NCBI RefSeq assembly: GCF_002086285.1
Contig: NZ_MVHU01000013.1
Coordinates: 1 to 64,000, forward strand
Direction of reading: 5' to 3'
DNA: 64,000 nt
Source of the DNA: Mycolicibacter kumamotonensis
GTDB taxonomy: Bacteria; Actinomycetota; Actinomycetes; Mycobacteriales; Mycobacteriaceae
Shown here: piece after piece, positions 18,333-30,412 of the stretch
Numbering within the stretch: the first letter of the stretch is position 1
How the letters are laid out: each line of letters opens with the position of its first letter
The notes under the pieces: generated by a model
Database searches by the model: none
The model's input: only the letters and a program-made list of their open reading frames with translations
Told to the model about the DNA's origin: nothing
Made by a program: the position numbers and the translations under genes

Positions 18333-19775
18333 TTATTCGCGCAGGCGCAGCCCGGCCTCGGCGATCGCGTCGGCCTCTTGTTCGGTGGCCACCGAAGGAC
18401 CTGACCCGGGGAGGCGCTTGCCGGCCGTCTCCGGGGTGAACCACACCGTGATCGCACCCACCACGCCCGCGGCCATCAAGATGTAGGCCGGCACCAGCAC
18501 GTTGCCGGTTCCGGACACCAGCGTCTCGGCCACCAGGGGAGTGGTGCCGCCGAAGGCCGACACCGAGATGTTGAACCCGACCGCCACCGTGAAATAGCGC
18601 ACCTTGGTGGGGAACAGGGCCGGCAGGGTCGACGGGGTGGTGCTGTTGAAGCACAGCAGCATCACGCCGATGAGCAGCACACCGAGGAGCCGCAGTGGAT
18701 AGCTCCCGCCATGGCGGATCAACAGGAATGCCGGAAGGGAGCCGAAGATCAGCAGGGCGCTGCCTGCCCACAGGATCGGCTTGCGGCCGATCCGGTCGGA
18801 CAACCGGGCCAACGGCACCACCGCGATCAGCATCAACAACAGTGCCACCACGATCATCGTCAGGCCGCGGCTGCCGCTGATGCGTCCGACCTGTTTGAAG
18901 TAGGTCGGCAGGTAGCCGGTGAGCATGTAATTGGTGACGTTCTCGGCCAGCACCAGGCCCATGCAGATCAGCAGGCCTGCGCGCTGTCGCACCACGGTCT
19001 GCCGGAACTGCTGCCAGCCGCTGCTGCGGGGCCCCTGATGGTTTTCGCTGATCTGTTCCAGCTCTTCAAAGGCCGGCGACTCATCGATGCGCAACCGCAT
19101 GTACAGCGCGATGAAGGCCAGCGGGACGCCCAGCAGGAAGGGCACTCGCCAGCCCCAGTGCAGCATGTCGGCGACCGGCAGTTGCGATTTCAACCCGGTC
19201 ACCACCGCCGCGCCCACCACGTAGCCGCTCAGCGTCCCCAGCGGGAGAAACCCGGTCAGTGCGCCGCGGCTGCGATCGGGGGCGTGTTCGCTGACGTAGG
19301 TCATCGCGCCCACGTACTCACCACCGGTGGAGAAGCCCTGCATGATCTTGGTGACGATGAGCAGGATCGGGGCCCAGACCCCGATCGACTCGTAGGACGG
19401 CAGCAGCCCGGTCACCGTGGTGCCCACCGCCATCAGCGTGACCGTCATGATCAGGACCCGTTTGCGGCCGATCCGGTCGCCCCAGGCACCGAAGACGATC
19501 CCGCCGAACGGTCGCACGGCGAAGGCTGCGGCCAGGGTGCCGAACGTGGCGATCAGACCCACCGCGCTGGAGCTGTCACTGGGGTAGAACACCTGCGCGA
19601 TGGTGGTTGCCAGGAAGCCGTAGATGCCGAAGTCGTACCACTCCATGAAGTTGCCGACCGCGGTGCCCGCGATCGACCGTTGCATGGCCGCCGGGTCCGA
19701 AACCCGGATATCGTCGCGTGCCCATGTTGTGCGGTTCGTGTGTGCACCGCTGCCGGACCGGCCGTTGGTATCCAC
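18333..19775 (-). CDS. MFS transporter, metabolite:H+ symporter (ProP/KgtP) family
   Basis: About 480 residues with 12 predicted membrane helices. The MHS-family signatures are present: GNFMEWYDFGIYG near the first helix, RPFGGIVFGAWGDRIGRK in the loop between helices 2 and 3, FSTGGEYVGAMTY in helix 5, and a second DRIGRK-type loop. Such proteins import small organic solutes (2-oxoglutarate, betaine, proline and others) with protons; the substrate cannot be read from sequence. The start is uncertain: GTG at 19775 gives an N-terminus like other family members, ATG 19686 is the minimal start, and ATG 19820 the longest. It converges with the sigma locus. Confidence 0.85.
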   Translation of the reverse strand: MDTNGRSGSGAHTNRTTWARDDIRVSDPAAMQRSIAGTAVGNFMEWYDFGIYGFLATTIAQVFYPSDSSSAVGLIATFGTLAAAFAVRPFGGIVFGAWGDRIGRKRVLIMTVTLMAVGTTVTGLLPSYESIGVWAPILLIVTKIMQGFSTGGEYVGAMTYVSEHAPDRSRGALTGFLPLGTLSGYVVGAAVVTGLKSQLPVADMLHWGWRVPFLLGVPLAFIALYMRLRIDESPAFEELEQISENHQGPRSSGWQQFRQTVVRQRAGLLICMGLVLAENVTNYMLTGYLPTYFKQVGRISGSRGLTMIVVALLLMLIAVVPLARLSDRIGRKPILWAGSALLIFGSLPAFLLIRHGGSYPLRLLGVLLIGVMLLCFNSTTPSTLPALFPTKVRYFTVAVGFNISVSAFGGTTPLVAETLVSGTGNVLVPAYILMAAGVVGAITVWFTPETAGKRLPGSGPSVATEQEADAIAEAGLRLRE

Positions 19776-19851
19776 CGCTAAGCAACGTATACCAACTGTG
19801 TTCACAGTTCTCGTTGACACAGGAGCGGTGCCCGGACCGCCAGGCGCCCTC

Positions 19852-19857
19852 TACGAT
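19852..19857 (+). promoter_or_regulatory. Putative -10 element of the lipoprotein gene (leaderless transcript)
   Basis: TACGAT fits the mycobacterial TANNNT -10 pattern and ends seven bases before ATG 19865. That spacing predicts a transcript starting at or next to the start codon, without a ribosome binding site, and no purine-rich site is visible. The alternative ATG at 19856 would overlap the element. Confidence 0.4.
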
Positions 19858-19864
19858 GACGGGC

Positions 19865-20674
19865 ATGCGCAGGCTCCCAGCCGTCCTGACCGTTGCGGGC
19901 GCCGCCGCCGCCCTGCTCGCCGGATGCTCGTCCAGCCCCTCCCCGTCGGCTCCGTCAGCGTCATCCGTGGCCACGACCACATCCTCGACGACCGTGGCGA
20001 CCTCCACGGCCCGGGCGACATCGTCGCCGACGGAATCTCCCTCGGCCACGTCGTCGAAGAAGGCCAGCGAACCACTTCCCGACGCCTCGGCGATCCTCAA
20101 GGAGGCCAGCGCCGCGACCGCCGACGTCGACAGCGTGCACCTGAGCCTGTCGGTGACCGGCAGCATCGACAACATGGCGATCACCGCGCTCGACGCCGAC
20201 GTGACCCGCCGGCCCGCCGACGCGGCGAAGGGCTACGCCAAGATCGCCTACCGAGGCGCACCGGCCTATGTGCAATTCGTCGTCTTCGGCGGGGAGCTGT
20301 TCGTGTCGCAGTCGCCCGGCCGGTGGGTCGACTACGGGCCCGCCGCGAATTTCTACGACGCGGCGACGATCCTGAGCCCGGACACCGGCCTGGCCGACAT
20401 GCTGACCGATTTCGTCGATCCCGAGGTCGAAGGCCGCGAGACGATCGATGAGGTGCACACCGTCCGGGTCACCGGAGAGGTGTCGGCCGATGCGGCGAAG
20501 AAGATCGTGCCCCAACTGCACGCGAACAAACGCACCTCGTGCACCGTCTGGATCCAGGAGACCGGCGATCACCACCTGGTTCGGCTTGAGCTGGCCTCCG
20601 GCGCCGACAACGCCGTGCAGATGACGTTCTCGAACTGGAACGCGCCGGTCAGCGTCGGTAAACCGCGCGTGTAG
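19865..20674 (+). CDS. Lipoprotein of the LppX/LprG/LprA family
   Basis: The 269-residue precursor has a signal peptide with a positive start (MRRL), a hydrophobic stretch and the lipobox LLAGC, with lipidation at Cys21. A Ser/Thr/Pro-rich linker of about 45 residues follows. The remainder has the pattern of the LppX-LprG fold: PDASAILKEASAA, VHLSLSVTG, then a long antiparallel beta sheet. Family members carry lipids such as triacylglycerol, lipoarabinomannan or dimycocerosate across the periplasm. No P55-like transporter gene is next to it, so it is not an lprG operon. An in-frame ATG three codons upstream is possible. Confidence 0.85.
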   Translation: MRRLPAVLTVAGAAAALLAGCSSSPSPSAPSASSVATTTSSTTVATSTARATSSPTESPSATSSKKASEPLPDASAILKEASAATADVDSVHLSLSVTGSIDNMAITALDADVTRRPADAAKGYAKIAYRGAPAYVQFVVFGGELFVSQSPGRWVDYGPAANFYDAATILSPDTGLADMLTDFVDPEVEGRETIDEVHTVRVTGEVSADAAKKIVPQLHANKRTSCTVWIQETGDHHLVRLELASGADNAVQMTFSNWNAPVSVGKPRV

Positions 20675-20828
20675 CGGCCTGCCGCGCCGTTATCCCCAGT
20701 TCGGCTTTCTTCCACAGTTGCCGTTGCGCCCGACGGTCGGCCCGGCCTGGTTGTCGGGACTCCCGGGCTCAATGGGTGCAGCACCGGCGGGCCTGACGGC
20801 TCCGCTGCAACCAGGAAGGAAACACGCA

Positions 20829-21335
20829 ATGTATGAAACGCCTCTGACCATCATCGGCCATGTCGTGACCGACCCGATCCGCCGCCGGGTGGGGGAGCAC
20901 GAACTGATCAAGTTCCGGGTCGCCAGCAACTCGCGCAAACGCGGTGCCGACGGAAACTGGGAGACCGGCAACTCCCTGTTCATGACGGTCACCTGCTGGG
21001 ACCGGTTGGTCACCGGCGTGGGTGCGTCGCTGAGCAAGGGGTTACCGGTGATCGTGGTCGGGAACGTGTTCACCAGCGAATACGACGACAAGGACGGCAA
21101 TCGCCGGTCGTCGGTGGAGCTGCGTGCGACCGCGGTCGGGCCTAATCTGGCGCGCTGCGCGGCCCGGGTGGAGAAGATCATCGCCGCCGGACCGGACAGT
21201 CCGGTTGCTGCACGAGCCGGGGAGGCCGACAGCCCGGACCACGGAAACACCGAATCGGGCGGAGATGACACCGACGCCGACGCCGACGCCGCTGCCAAGG
21301 CCGATGCCGACGACGGGATGGCGCTGACCGCCTGA
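20829..21335 (+). CDS. ssbB: Single-stranded DNA-binding protein paralogue
   Basis: The 168-residue protein starts with an AGGAAGGAA site before ATG 20829. An OB-fold domain fills about residues 1-115 (MYETPLTIIGHVV, FRVASNSRKR, SLFMTVTCWDRL, VIVVGNVFTSEY). An acidic Asp/Ala-rich tail follows (about 135-168), but it lacks the usual DDDIPF-type end of the main SSB. It corresponds to Rv2478c and to the second SSB of M. smegmatis, thought to serve recombination or repair rather than replication. It comes just before ettA. Confidence 0.85.
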   Translation: MYETPLTIIGHVVTDPIRRRVGEHELIKFRVASNSRKRGADGNWETGNSLFMTVTCWDRLVTGVGASLSKGLPVIVVGNVFTSEYDDKDGNRRSSVELRATAVGPNLARCAARVEKIIAAGPDSPVAARAGEADSPDHGNTESGGDDTDADADAAAKADADDGMALTA

Positions 21336-21414
21336 GCGCAGCCGACGGCCGGGTGAATCCACCCCCTAGGATGGGCGGCGAGCAAATTCCGAGACCAGGA
21401 GGCGACACCGCGGC

Positions 21415-23091
<1,677 letters not shown>

Positions 23092-23145
23092 GGTAAGGCC
23101 GGTAGCGGCGCTGCCGGAACTGACATCTGGTCAGGAGGGGTGGGG

Positions 23146-26100
23146 ATGACGGATTCCACCGAGCGGCTTTCAGCCGCGTGGACGACGTTTCCCGATCCCG
23201 CCCAACCGCAGGGTATCCCCGAGTGGGTCGCAGGCGCCTACCTCGCCACCTACCGCGGCCCACACAGTGACTCGCTGGGCGGCGACGATGCGTCCGCCGC
23301 CGAGCCGGCCGGCCGGGCCACCGCGTTCGTGACCCCGGCGCTGCTGGCAGCCCACGCCCGACTGGCGCAACACCGGCCGCCGGGGGAGACCCGCGTCGGC
23401 GTCTACGCGGCGGACGACGCCGCCGGATTCGGTCCCGCCCTGCAAGCGGTCACCGGGCACGCCGGCATGCTGACGGACTCGGTCGCGGTCCTACTGCACC
23501 GCCTGGGGGTCGCCTACACCGGCATCATGACACCGGTGTTCACCGTGCGGCGAGATGCCGACGGCGACCTGTGCAGTGTTGAACCCAAAAACCCCGACGT
23601 TGAACCCAAAAACCCCGACGTTGAACCCAAGAACCCCGACGTTGAACCGAAAAACCCGGACGTTGAACCCAAATCCGTGGACGGCGCCGCCGCCGAGACC
23701 TGGATCCACGTGCAGCTCGCGCCTTCGGTCAGCGGCGAGGCGATGGCCGAAGCCGAACAGTTGCTGCCCCACGTGATGGCCGACGTCCGCCAGGTCGCCA
23801 CCGACTCCCAGGCGATGCACGATGCGCTCAACACCCTGGCCGGTGACGTCGAGTCCGACCCGCAGGGGCACTACGACGCTCCGGATCGCCATGAGGTGGC
23901 CGCGTTGCTGCGCTGGCTTGCCGACGGGCACTTCGTGCTGCTTGGCTACCAGCGCGGGGTGGTGCGCGACGGGCAGGTGCTGGTGAACGACGCGGACCGG
24001 CTCGGGGTGCTGCGGCTGCGTAAGTCTTTGCGTCCCATGCTCACCGGCGAAGATCTGCTGACCCTGGCGCAGGCCACCGTACCCAGCTACATGCGGTTCG
24101 GCTCACACACCTACGTCGTCGTGATCCGCGAGAACACCGGCGACGACATCGTCGCGCACCGCTTCGTCGGACTGTTCACCGCCGGGGCCATGAACGCCGA
24201 CGTCTTCGACATCCCGGTCGTCTCCCATACGGTGCGCCAGGCGCTGGCGCTCTCCGAGAGTGAGCCCGGCCACCCGGGTCAGCTACTCCTCGACATCATC
24301 CAAACCGTCCCACGCTCAGAGCTTTTCGCGATCAACTCCGAGCAGCTGCTGAACATGGCGATGGCCGTGGCGAATCTGGGCTCACGTCGTGGGGCGCTGC
24401 TGTTTCTTCGTGGCGACCGGACCGGGCGGTTCGTGTCGTGTCTGGTCTACCTGCCGCGCGATCGCTACACCACCCCGGTCCGGCTGCAGATGGAGGACAT
24501 TCTGGCCGCCGAATTCGGTGGTGTCGGTGTGGAATACAGCGCCCGGGTCAGCGAAGCTCCCTGGGCGCTGATTCACTTCATGGTCCGGCTGCCCGAGGAT
24601 CCCGAGGCGCGCACCGTCGACACCTCCGAGGCCAACCGGGTGCGGATCCAGGCGCTGTTGACCGAGGCCAGCCGCACCTGGGCGGACCGGATGATCGCCG
24701 CCGCGGCCGGCACCCCGGCAGAGCCGCACGCGCAGCACTACGCGGCGGCCTTCGCCGAAACCTACAAACAGGCCGTCACACCTGCCGAGGCCGTTGAGGA
24801 CATCGCGATCATCGATGAACTGGCCGACGGTTCGGTCCGGCTGGTGGTCTCCGGCTACGGCACCGACGACGCGGTCCTGTTGAGCTGGTTCCTCGGCGGC
24901 CACGGTGCGTCGCTGAGTCAACTGCTGCCGATGCTGCAGTCCATGGGTGTAGTGGTGCTCGAGGAGCGCCCGTTCACCGTCACCCGCGCCGACGGCTTGG
25001 AGGTGTGGATCTACAAGTTCAAAATCTCGCCGCACCCCAGCATCGAGATCCCGGCGACCGGCGCCGAACGCGATGCGGCCCAACAACGGTTCGCCGCCGG
25101 GGTCACCGCGATCTGGGAGGGCCGGGTCGAGACCGACCGGCTCAATGAGCTGATCCTGCGGGCCGGGCTGACCTGGCAACAGGTGGTGGTGCTGCGCGGC
25201 TACGCCAAATACCTGCGTCAGGCGCGCTTTCCCTACAGCGAGACCCACATCGCGTCGGTGCTCAACGAGCATCCGGGCACCGCGCGGGCCCTGGTGGCGT
25301 TGTTCGAGGCGCTGTTCGATCCGGCGCGCGCGTCGGGCAGCCGCGATGCTCAGGCGGCCGCCGCGGACGTCGCGGCCGGCATCGACGCCGTGGTGAGTCT
25401 GGACACCGACCGGGTACTGCGCGCGTTCGCCTCCCTGATCCAGGCCACGCTGCGCACCAACTACTTTGTCACCCGCGCTGATTCGGCGCGTGCGCAGAAT
25501 GTTCTGGCGCTCAAGCTGGACGCCCGACTGATCGACGAGTTACCCCTGCCGCGCCCCAAGTTCGAGATCTTCGTCTATTCTCCTCGCGTCGAAGGGGTGC
25601 ACCTGCGATTCGGTTTCGTCGCCCGCGGCGGGCTGCGCTGGTCGGACCGCCGCGAGGACTATCGCACCGAGATCCTCGGGCTGGTCAAGGCGCAGGAGGT
25701 CAAGAACGCCGTTATCGTCCCGGTCGGCGCCAAAGGCGGGTTCGTGGTCAAGAGGCCTCCGATTCCCACCGGCGACCCTGCCGTCGACCGCGAAGCGACC
25801 CGTGCAGAGGGAATCGCCTGCTACAAGCTGCTGATCTCCGGCATGCTCGACGTCACCGACAACGTCGATCACGCCACCGGTGCGGTCAGTGCGCCGCCGC
25901 AGGTGGTGCGACGCGACGGCGACGACGCCTACCTGGTGGTGGCCGCCGACAAGGGGACCGCCAGCTTCTCCGACATCGCCAATGAGGTCGCGCAGTCCTA
26001 TGGCTTCTGGCTCGGTGACGCATTCGCCTCCGGGGGATCGGTCGGCTACGACCACAAGGAAATGGGTATCACCGCCAAGGGCGCGTGGGAATCGGTCAAG

Positions 26101-28074
26101 CGGCACTTCCGCGAAATGGGAATCGACACCCAGACCCAGGACTTCACCGTCGTCGGTGTCGGGGACATGAGCGGCGATGTGTTCGGCAACGGAATGCTGC
26201 GCAGCGAACACATCCGTTTGTTGGCCGCTTTCGACCACCGGCACATCTTCTTGGACCCCGACCCGGATCCGGCCCGGTCCTTCGCCGAGCGCCAGCGGAT
26301 GTTCGACCTGCCGCGGTCCAGTTGGGACGACTACGACAAGTCGCTGATCAGTGCCGGTGGGGGTGTCTATCCCCGGGAGCTCAAATCCATCCCGATCAGC
26401 CCGCAGGTGCGAACGGTCTTGGGGCTCGGCGAGGACACCACCGAGCTGACGCCGCCCGCGTTGATCCGAGCGATCCTGCGGGCGCCGGTGGACCTGTTGT
26501 TCAACGGCGGTATCGGCACCTACGTCAAAGCCGAGTCCGAGTCCGACAGTGACGTCGGCGACCGGGCCAACGACCAGGTGCGGGTCAACGGAAACCAGGT
26601 GCGCGCCAAGGTGATCGGCGAAGGCGGCAACCTCGGTGTCACGCCGCTGGGTCGCGTCGAGTACGACCTGGCCGGCGGCCGGATCAACACCGACGCCCTG
26701 GACAACTCGGCTGGCGTCGACTGCTCTGACCACGAGGTCAACATCAAGATCCTGATCGACTCCCTGGTCACCGTCGGCAAGCTGGACGTCGCCGACCGGC
26801 CGCAGCTTCTGGCGTCGATGACTGACGAGGTCAGTGCGCTGGTGCTGGCCGACAACACCGCTCAGAACGACCTGATGGGCACCAGCCGGGCCAATGCCGC
26901 CAGCCTCCTGCCGGTGCATGCCGACCAGATCCGACACCTGGTCGCCGACCGAGGCCTGAACCGCGAGCTGGAGGCCTTGCCGTCGGAGAAGGAGATCCGG
27001 CGGCGCGCCGAGGCCGGGTTGGGGTTGGCCTCACCGGAGTTGGCGACGCTGATGGCCCACGTCAAACTGACTCTCAAAGCGGCCGTACTCAGCACCGACC
27101 TGCCGGAGCAGGACGTCTTCGCCGCCCGGTTGCCGCGGTACTTCCCGTCGGTGCTGCAGCAGCGATTCGCCGGCGAGATCCGCTCGCATCAACTGCGCCG
27201 CGAGATCGTGACCACGATGCTGATCAACGACGTGGTGGACACCGCCGGCATCACCTACGCCTTCCGCATCACCGAGGACGCCGGGGTCGACCTCGTCGAC
27301 GCGGTACGGGCCTACGTGGCGACCGACGCGATCTTCGGGGTGAGCCGGCTGTGGCACCGCATCCGCGCGGCCGGCGAGCAGGACGGGCTGCCCGTGGCGG
27401 TGACCGACCGGATGACGCTGGACCTGCGCCGGCTCATCGACCGCGCTGGGCGCTGGCTGCTCAACTATCGTCCGCAACCGCTGGCGGTGGGCGCCGAGAT
27501 CAACCGGTTCGCCGCAAAGGTGACCGCGTTGACCCCGCGGATGTTGGAATGGCTGCGCGGCGACGACGCCGCCATTGTGGCCAAGCACGTCGGAGAGTTC
27601 CGTGCGCAAGGCGTGCCCGAGGATCTCGCCGCCGATATCGCCATCGGCCTGTATCGCTACAGCCTGCTCGACATCATCGATATCGCCGACATCACCGACC
27701 GTGACGCGAGCGAAGTCGCCGACACCTACTTCGCGCTGATGGATCGACTCGGCACCGACGGGCTGCTGACCGCGGTGGCCCAACTACCCCGTGATGACCG
27801 CTGGCATGCCTTGGCGCGGTTGGCGATCCGCGACGACATCTACAATTCGGTGCGGTCGCTGTGCCTAGACGTGCTGGCGGTCGGCGAACCGGACGAGGAT
27901 GGGATGCAGAAGATCATCGAGTGGGAATCGACCAACGGCTCGCGGGTGGAGCGGGCGCGGCGCACCTTGAGCCAGATCTATGAATCCGACCAGCGGGATT
28001 TGGCGACGCTGTCGGTGGCGGCGCGGCAGATCCGCAGTATGACCCGCGCCAGCGGCCGGGGTTCGGTGTCGTGA
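23146..28074 (+). CDS. gdh: NAD-specific glutamate dehydrogenase, 180-kDa class
   Basis: A 1642-residue enzyme that oxidises glutamate to 2-oxoglutarate and ammonia with NAD+. ATG 23146 is preferred to GTG 23140 because AGGAGG (23133-23138) is seven bases before it and only one base before the GTG. The long N-terminal regulatory region contains ACT-like segments. The catalytic core starts near residue 825 ([16 protein letters not shown], then [17 protein letters not shown]). Around residue 1005 [16 protein letters not shown] marks the nucleotide-binding part. A heptapeptide tandem repeat lies at 145-179. It matches Rv2476c, which GarA regulates. It is coupled to the downstream thioesterase. 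Confidence 0.95.
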   Translation: MTDSTERLSAAWTTFPDPAQPQGIPEWVAGAYLATYRGPHSDSLGGDDASAAEPAGRATAFVTPALLAAHARLAQHRPPGETRVGVYAADDAAGFGPALQAVTGHAGMLTDSVAVLLHRLGVAYTGIMTPVFTVRRDADGDLCSVEPKNPDVEPKNPDVEPKNPDVEPKNPDVEPKSVDGAAAETWIHVQLAPSVSGEAMAEAEQLLPHVMADVRQVATDSQAMHDALNTLAGDVESDPQGHYDAPDRHEVAALLRWLADGHFVLLGYQRGVVRDGQVLVNDADRLGVLRLRKSLRPMLTGEDLLTLAQATVPSYMRFGSHTYVVVIRENTGDDIVAHRFVGLFTAGAMNADVFDIPVVSHTVRQALALSESEPGHPGQLLLDIIQTVPRSELFAINSEQLLNMAMAVANLGSRRGALLFLRGDRTGRFVSCLVYLPRDRYTTPVRLQMEDILAAEFGGVGVEYSARVSEAPWALIHFMVRLPEDPEARTVDTSEANRVRIQALLTEASRTWADRMIAAAAGTPAEPHAQHYAAAFAETYKQAVTPAEAVEDIAIIDELADGSVRLVVSGYGTDDAVLLSWFLGGHGASLSQLLPMLQSMGVVVLEERPFTVTRADGLEVWIYKFKISPHPSIEIPATGAERDAAQQRFAAGVTAIWEGRVETDRLNELILRAGLTWQQVVVLRGYAKYLRQARFPYSETHIASVLNEHPGTARALVALFEALFDPARASGSRDAQAAAADVAAGIDAVVSLDTDRVLRAFASLIQATLRTNYFVTRADSARAQNVLALKLDARLIDELPLPRPKFEIFVYSPRVEGVHLRFGFVARGGLRWSDRREDYRTEILGLVKAQEVKNAVIVPVGAKGGFVVKRPPIPTGDPAVDREATRAEGIACYKLLISGMLDVTDNVDHATGAVSAPPQVVRRDGDDAYLVVAADKGTASFSDIANEVAQSYGFWLGDAFASGGSVGYDHKEMGITAKGAWESVKRHFREMGIDTQTQDFTVVGVGDMSGDVFGNGMLRSEHIRLLAAFDHRHIFLDPDPDPARSFAERQRMFDLPRSSWDDYDKSLISAGGGVYPRELKSIPISPQVRTVLGLGEDTTELTPPALIRAILRAPVDLLFNGGIGTYVKAESESDSDVGDRANDQVRVNGNQVRAKVIGEGGNLGVTPLGRVEYDLAGGRINTDALDNSAGVDCSDHEVNIKILIDSLVTVGKLDVADRPQLLASMTDEVSALVLADNTAQNDLMGTSRANAASLLPVHADQIRHLVADRGLNRELEALPSEKEIRRRAEAGLGLASPELATLMAHVKLTLKAAVLSTDLPEQDVFAARLPRYFPSVLQQRFAGEIRSHQLRREIVTTMLINDVVDTAGITYAFRITEDAGVDLVDAVRAYVATDAIFGVSRLWHRIRAAGEQDGLPVAVTDRMTLDLRRLIDRAGRWLLNYRPQPLAVGAEINRFAAKVTALTPRMLEWLRGDDAAIVAKHVGEFRAQGVPEDLAADIAIGLYRYSLLDIIDIADITDRDASEVADTYFALMDRLGTDGLLTAVAQLPRDDRWHALARLAIRDDIYNSVRSLCLDVLAVGEPDEDGMQKIIEWESTNGSRVERARRTLSQIYESDQRDLATLSVAARQIRSMTRASGRGSVS
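23578..23682 (+). repeat. Five 21-bp tandem repeats encoding VEPKNPD inside gdh
   Basis: Four nearly identical 21-base units (23578, 23599, 23620, 23641) and a fifth diverged one (23662) encode VEPKNPD four times and then VEPKSVD. Differences are mostly synonymous (CCCAAA, CCCAAG, CCGAAA). The repeat keeps the reading frame and inserts a charged, Pro-rich segment in the N-terminal regulatory region of Gdh, in a place that looks like a surface loop. Confidence 0.95.
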
Positions 28075-28484
28075 GCGCCGGATTCGTCGCATCGGTCCCG
28101 GTGCGCTGGTCGGACATCGACATGTACCAGCACGTCAACCACGCGGTGATGGTCACCATCCTCGAAGAGGCGCGGGTACCGTTCCTGTCGCCGGCCTTCG
28201 CCGTCGACATCACCGAAGTCGGTCTGCTGATCGCCGAGGTCAAGATCGCCTACAAGGGACAGCTGCGGCTGATGGACTCGCCGCTGCAGGTGACCATGTG
28301 GGTGCCGCGGCTGCGCGCGGTGGACTTCACCATCGGCTACGAGGTGCGCTCGGTGAGCGCCGAGCCCGATTCGAAGCCGGCGGTGATCGCCGAAACCCAG
28401 TTGGCCGCGTTCAGCATCGACGAACAGAAGCTGGTGCGGCTCTCGGCGCAGCACCGGGAGTACCTGCAGCGGTGGATGCGCTAG
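28071..28484 (+). CDS. Acyl-CoA thioesterase, 4HBT hotdog-fold
   Basis: A 137-residue protein that begins at a GTG overlapping the gdh stop by three bases, so it is coupled. It starts with the 4HBT pattern [19 protein letters not shown], in which D-x-D-x-x-x-HVNH is the active-site block of 4-hydroxybenzoyl-CoA thioesterase-like enzymes. It matches Rv2475c. It probably hydrolyses an acyl-CoA; the substrate is unknown. Confidence 0.9.
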   Translation: MSAGFVASVPVRWSDIDMYQHVNHAVMVTILEEARVPFLSPAFAVDITEVGLLIAEVKIAYKGQLRLMDSPLQVTMWVPRLRAVDFTIGYEVRSVSAEPDSKPAVIAETQLAAFSIDEQKLVRLSAQHREYLQRWMR

Positions 28485-28591
28485 CCCAACGTCGGGTTAT
28501 TGCGGCTGTCACAGGATTCGGCCGGTTGCCGTGACCGTCAACCCTTACTGTGCTTAGGGGATCGTCAGTCCGGCGGCGGGAGACGAATCGA

Positions 28592-30385
28592 GTGAGGGCT
28601 AAGTCGCTGTTGATCGCGTCAGCGATTCTGATTGCGCTGTCGGGTCTGGGCTTGCTGTGGCCGCTTGCCTCGGGACTGACGTATTCGGTGTCGCCGCCCA
28701 ACGATCCGGGGGTGATCAGGCGCTACGCCGCGACCTATCGGGTCGCCGCCGACGGCCGCCTCATTGCCACCGAGCGCCTGACGGTGGACCTTCCAAGCGG
28801 CCGGCACGGCATCTTCTGGTATTTCCCGGTCGCCGACCCCAGCGACTCCCATTTGCGGATTGTCCCGGCCGTCACCGGCATCACCATGAATGGCCGGGAG
28901 GTCCCGGTGGAATATTCGTGGCGAAACGGCCGCAGCGTCTACGTTGCGCGTATCGGCGATTCGTCCACGACGCTGGCCCAGGGTACATACCTGTACGAGA
29001 TCGGCTACACCATCGACGGCGTATTGGCGAAAACCCCCAGCGCACAAGGGAAGTTCCCGACCTGGGCGGGGGAGAACCGGATCGCGGCGGACTCGTCGTT
29101 CTACTGGAACGCGGTGGGCTTCTGGGAGATGCCGATCAGAACCGCGCAGTCCGTGATCGAGCTGCCCGTCCAATCCGGGCTGGTGCAGTGCGCCGCGAGC
29201 ACCGGCGGGTCGATTCCGTGCGCCATCGAGGGCGCGGGCACTGAGCGCGTCGCGATCACCGCGGAAAACCTGGCACCGCGTAACCCGGTCACCGTTCGCG
29301 TTGATCTGCCGATGACGCTGCCGGCCCGCACCACACTGCCGTGGCCGGTGCGCTTCGACGGGATCCTGGGCCGCTCGACCCGCGCCGCGGGTGCGGTGGC
29401 GGTATTGACGTTGCTTGCCGCGCTGGCGGGATCCCTGTGGGTTCGACGGTCACGGGAGACGCCTCCGGGCCTGCCGGTGACCTATGTTCCGCCCGACGGG
29501 CTCGGGCCGGCGCAGACCGTCTACATCGTCAAGGAGACCGTCGGTGAGCACGCCCTGGTCGCGACACTGTTGCATATGGCGGAGCGCAAGCTGGTTGAGC
29601 TGGAGCGCATCGGTGCGAAGAAGTGGGCCCTCACCGGCACCGCTACCTCGGCGGAGTGGGCGAACGTTGATCCGGTGACTCGTGGGGTCGGCGAAGCACT
29701 GGGCATCACAGAACCCGGTCGCCGTGTTGTCACCGGCGGCAAACGGGCCGGCGAGAAATTGGCGAACGCTGCGCAGACCGCCAAGTCCTCCACTCGATCC
29801 TGGGCTCAAACGGAGGGGTTGTCGCGATACGAGGCCATGGTGACCATCGGCCGAGTGCTGGTCTTCATCTGCATCCTCGTCGCCGTCGTTCGGTTCTGGG
29901 GCTACCCGACGATGTGGGGTCTGCCGTTCGCCGTGTTCGCCATCGCCGGTGTCTGGCTGTTCGCCACGGGGGCGGGTACCCGGCGCACCGCAGCGGGCCG
30001 CCGGCTGTGGTCGCGGGCCGGCGGATTCGAGCGCCTGCTGTCCACACCGTCCAGCGAGGACCGGTTCGACTTTGCGGCGCGCAAGGACCTTTTCATGGCC
30101 TACATCCCCTATGCGGTGGCGTTCGGCGTCGCCGACACGTGGGCCGCGAAGTACCGGACGGCGACCGGGCAGGAGCCGCCGGAGGTGCCGTGGTATCCGG
30201 GGACGCGGGCGGGCGGCGCGGCCGGACTGTACAGCGGGACCGCGCTGGCCGGCCTGGGCGCCGCGATCGCGACTTCGATCAGTGCGTACCAGGCTTCCCA
30301 AAGCTCTTCGTCGAGTTCTGGTGGGTTCAGCAGTGGCGGTGGTGGTTTCGGCGGCGGCGGGGGCAGCGGTGGCGGCTCCTGGTGA
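28592..30385 (+). CDS. DUF2207 family membrane protein
   Basis: A 597-residue protein. An N-terminal hydrophobic helix (AKSLLIASAILIALSGLGLL) is followed by a long extracytoplasmic domain with the DUF2207 beginning (YAATYRVAADGRLIATERL). A helix near 270, two helices near 425-460 and a long Ser/Gly tail (last about 30 residues) follow. GTG 28592 is preferred because GGGAG lies about nine bases upstream and the signal helix begins there; an ATG at 28550 gives 14 more residues. It comes just before lemA, a pairing often seen in bacteria. Function unknown. Confidence 0.8.
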   Translation: MRAKSLLIASAILIALSGLGLLWPLASGLTYSVSPPNDPGVIRRYAATYRVAADGRLIATERLTVDLPSGRHGIFWYFPVADPSDSHLRIVPAVTGITMNGREVPVEYSWRNGRSVYVARIGDSSTTLAQGTYLYEIGYTIDGVLAKTPSAQGKFPTWAGENRIAADSSFYWNAVGFWEMPIRTAQSVIELPVQSGLVQCAASTGGSIPCAIEGAGTERVAITAENLAPRNPVTVRVDLPMTLPARTTLPWPVRFDGILGRSTRAAGAVAVLTLLAALAGSLWVRRSRETPPGLPVTYVPPDGLGPAQTVYIVKETVGEHALVATLLHMAERKLVELERIGAKKWALTGTATSAEWANVDPVTRGVGEALGITEPGRRVVTGGKRAGEKLANAAQTAKSSTRSWAQTEGLSRYEAMVTIGRVLVFICILVAVVRFWGYPTMWGLPFAVFAIAGVWLFATGAGTRRTAAGRRLWSRAGGFERLLSTPSSEDRFDFAARKDLFMAYIPYAVAFGVADTWAAKYRTATGQEPPEVPWYPGTRAGGAAGLYSGTALAGLGAAIATSISAYQASQSSSSSSGGFSSGGGGFGGGGGSGGGSW

Positions 30386-30412
30386 ACGATCAATCGAGGA
30401 AAGAGGTATCAG

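Noticed and set aside
23578..23682. Possible CRISPR-like array
   Set aside because: The units are directly adjacent without spacers and code for protein in frame.
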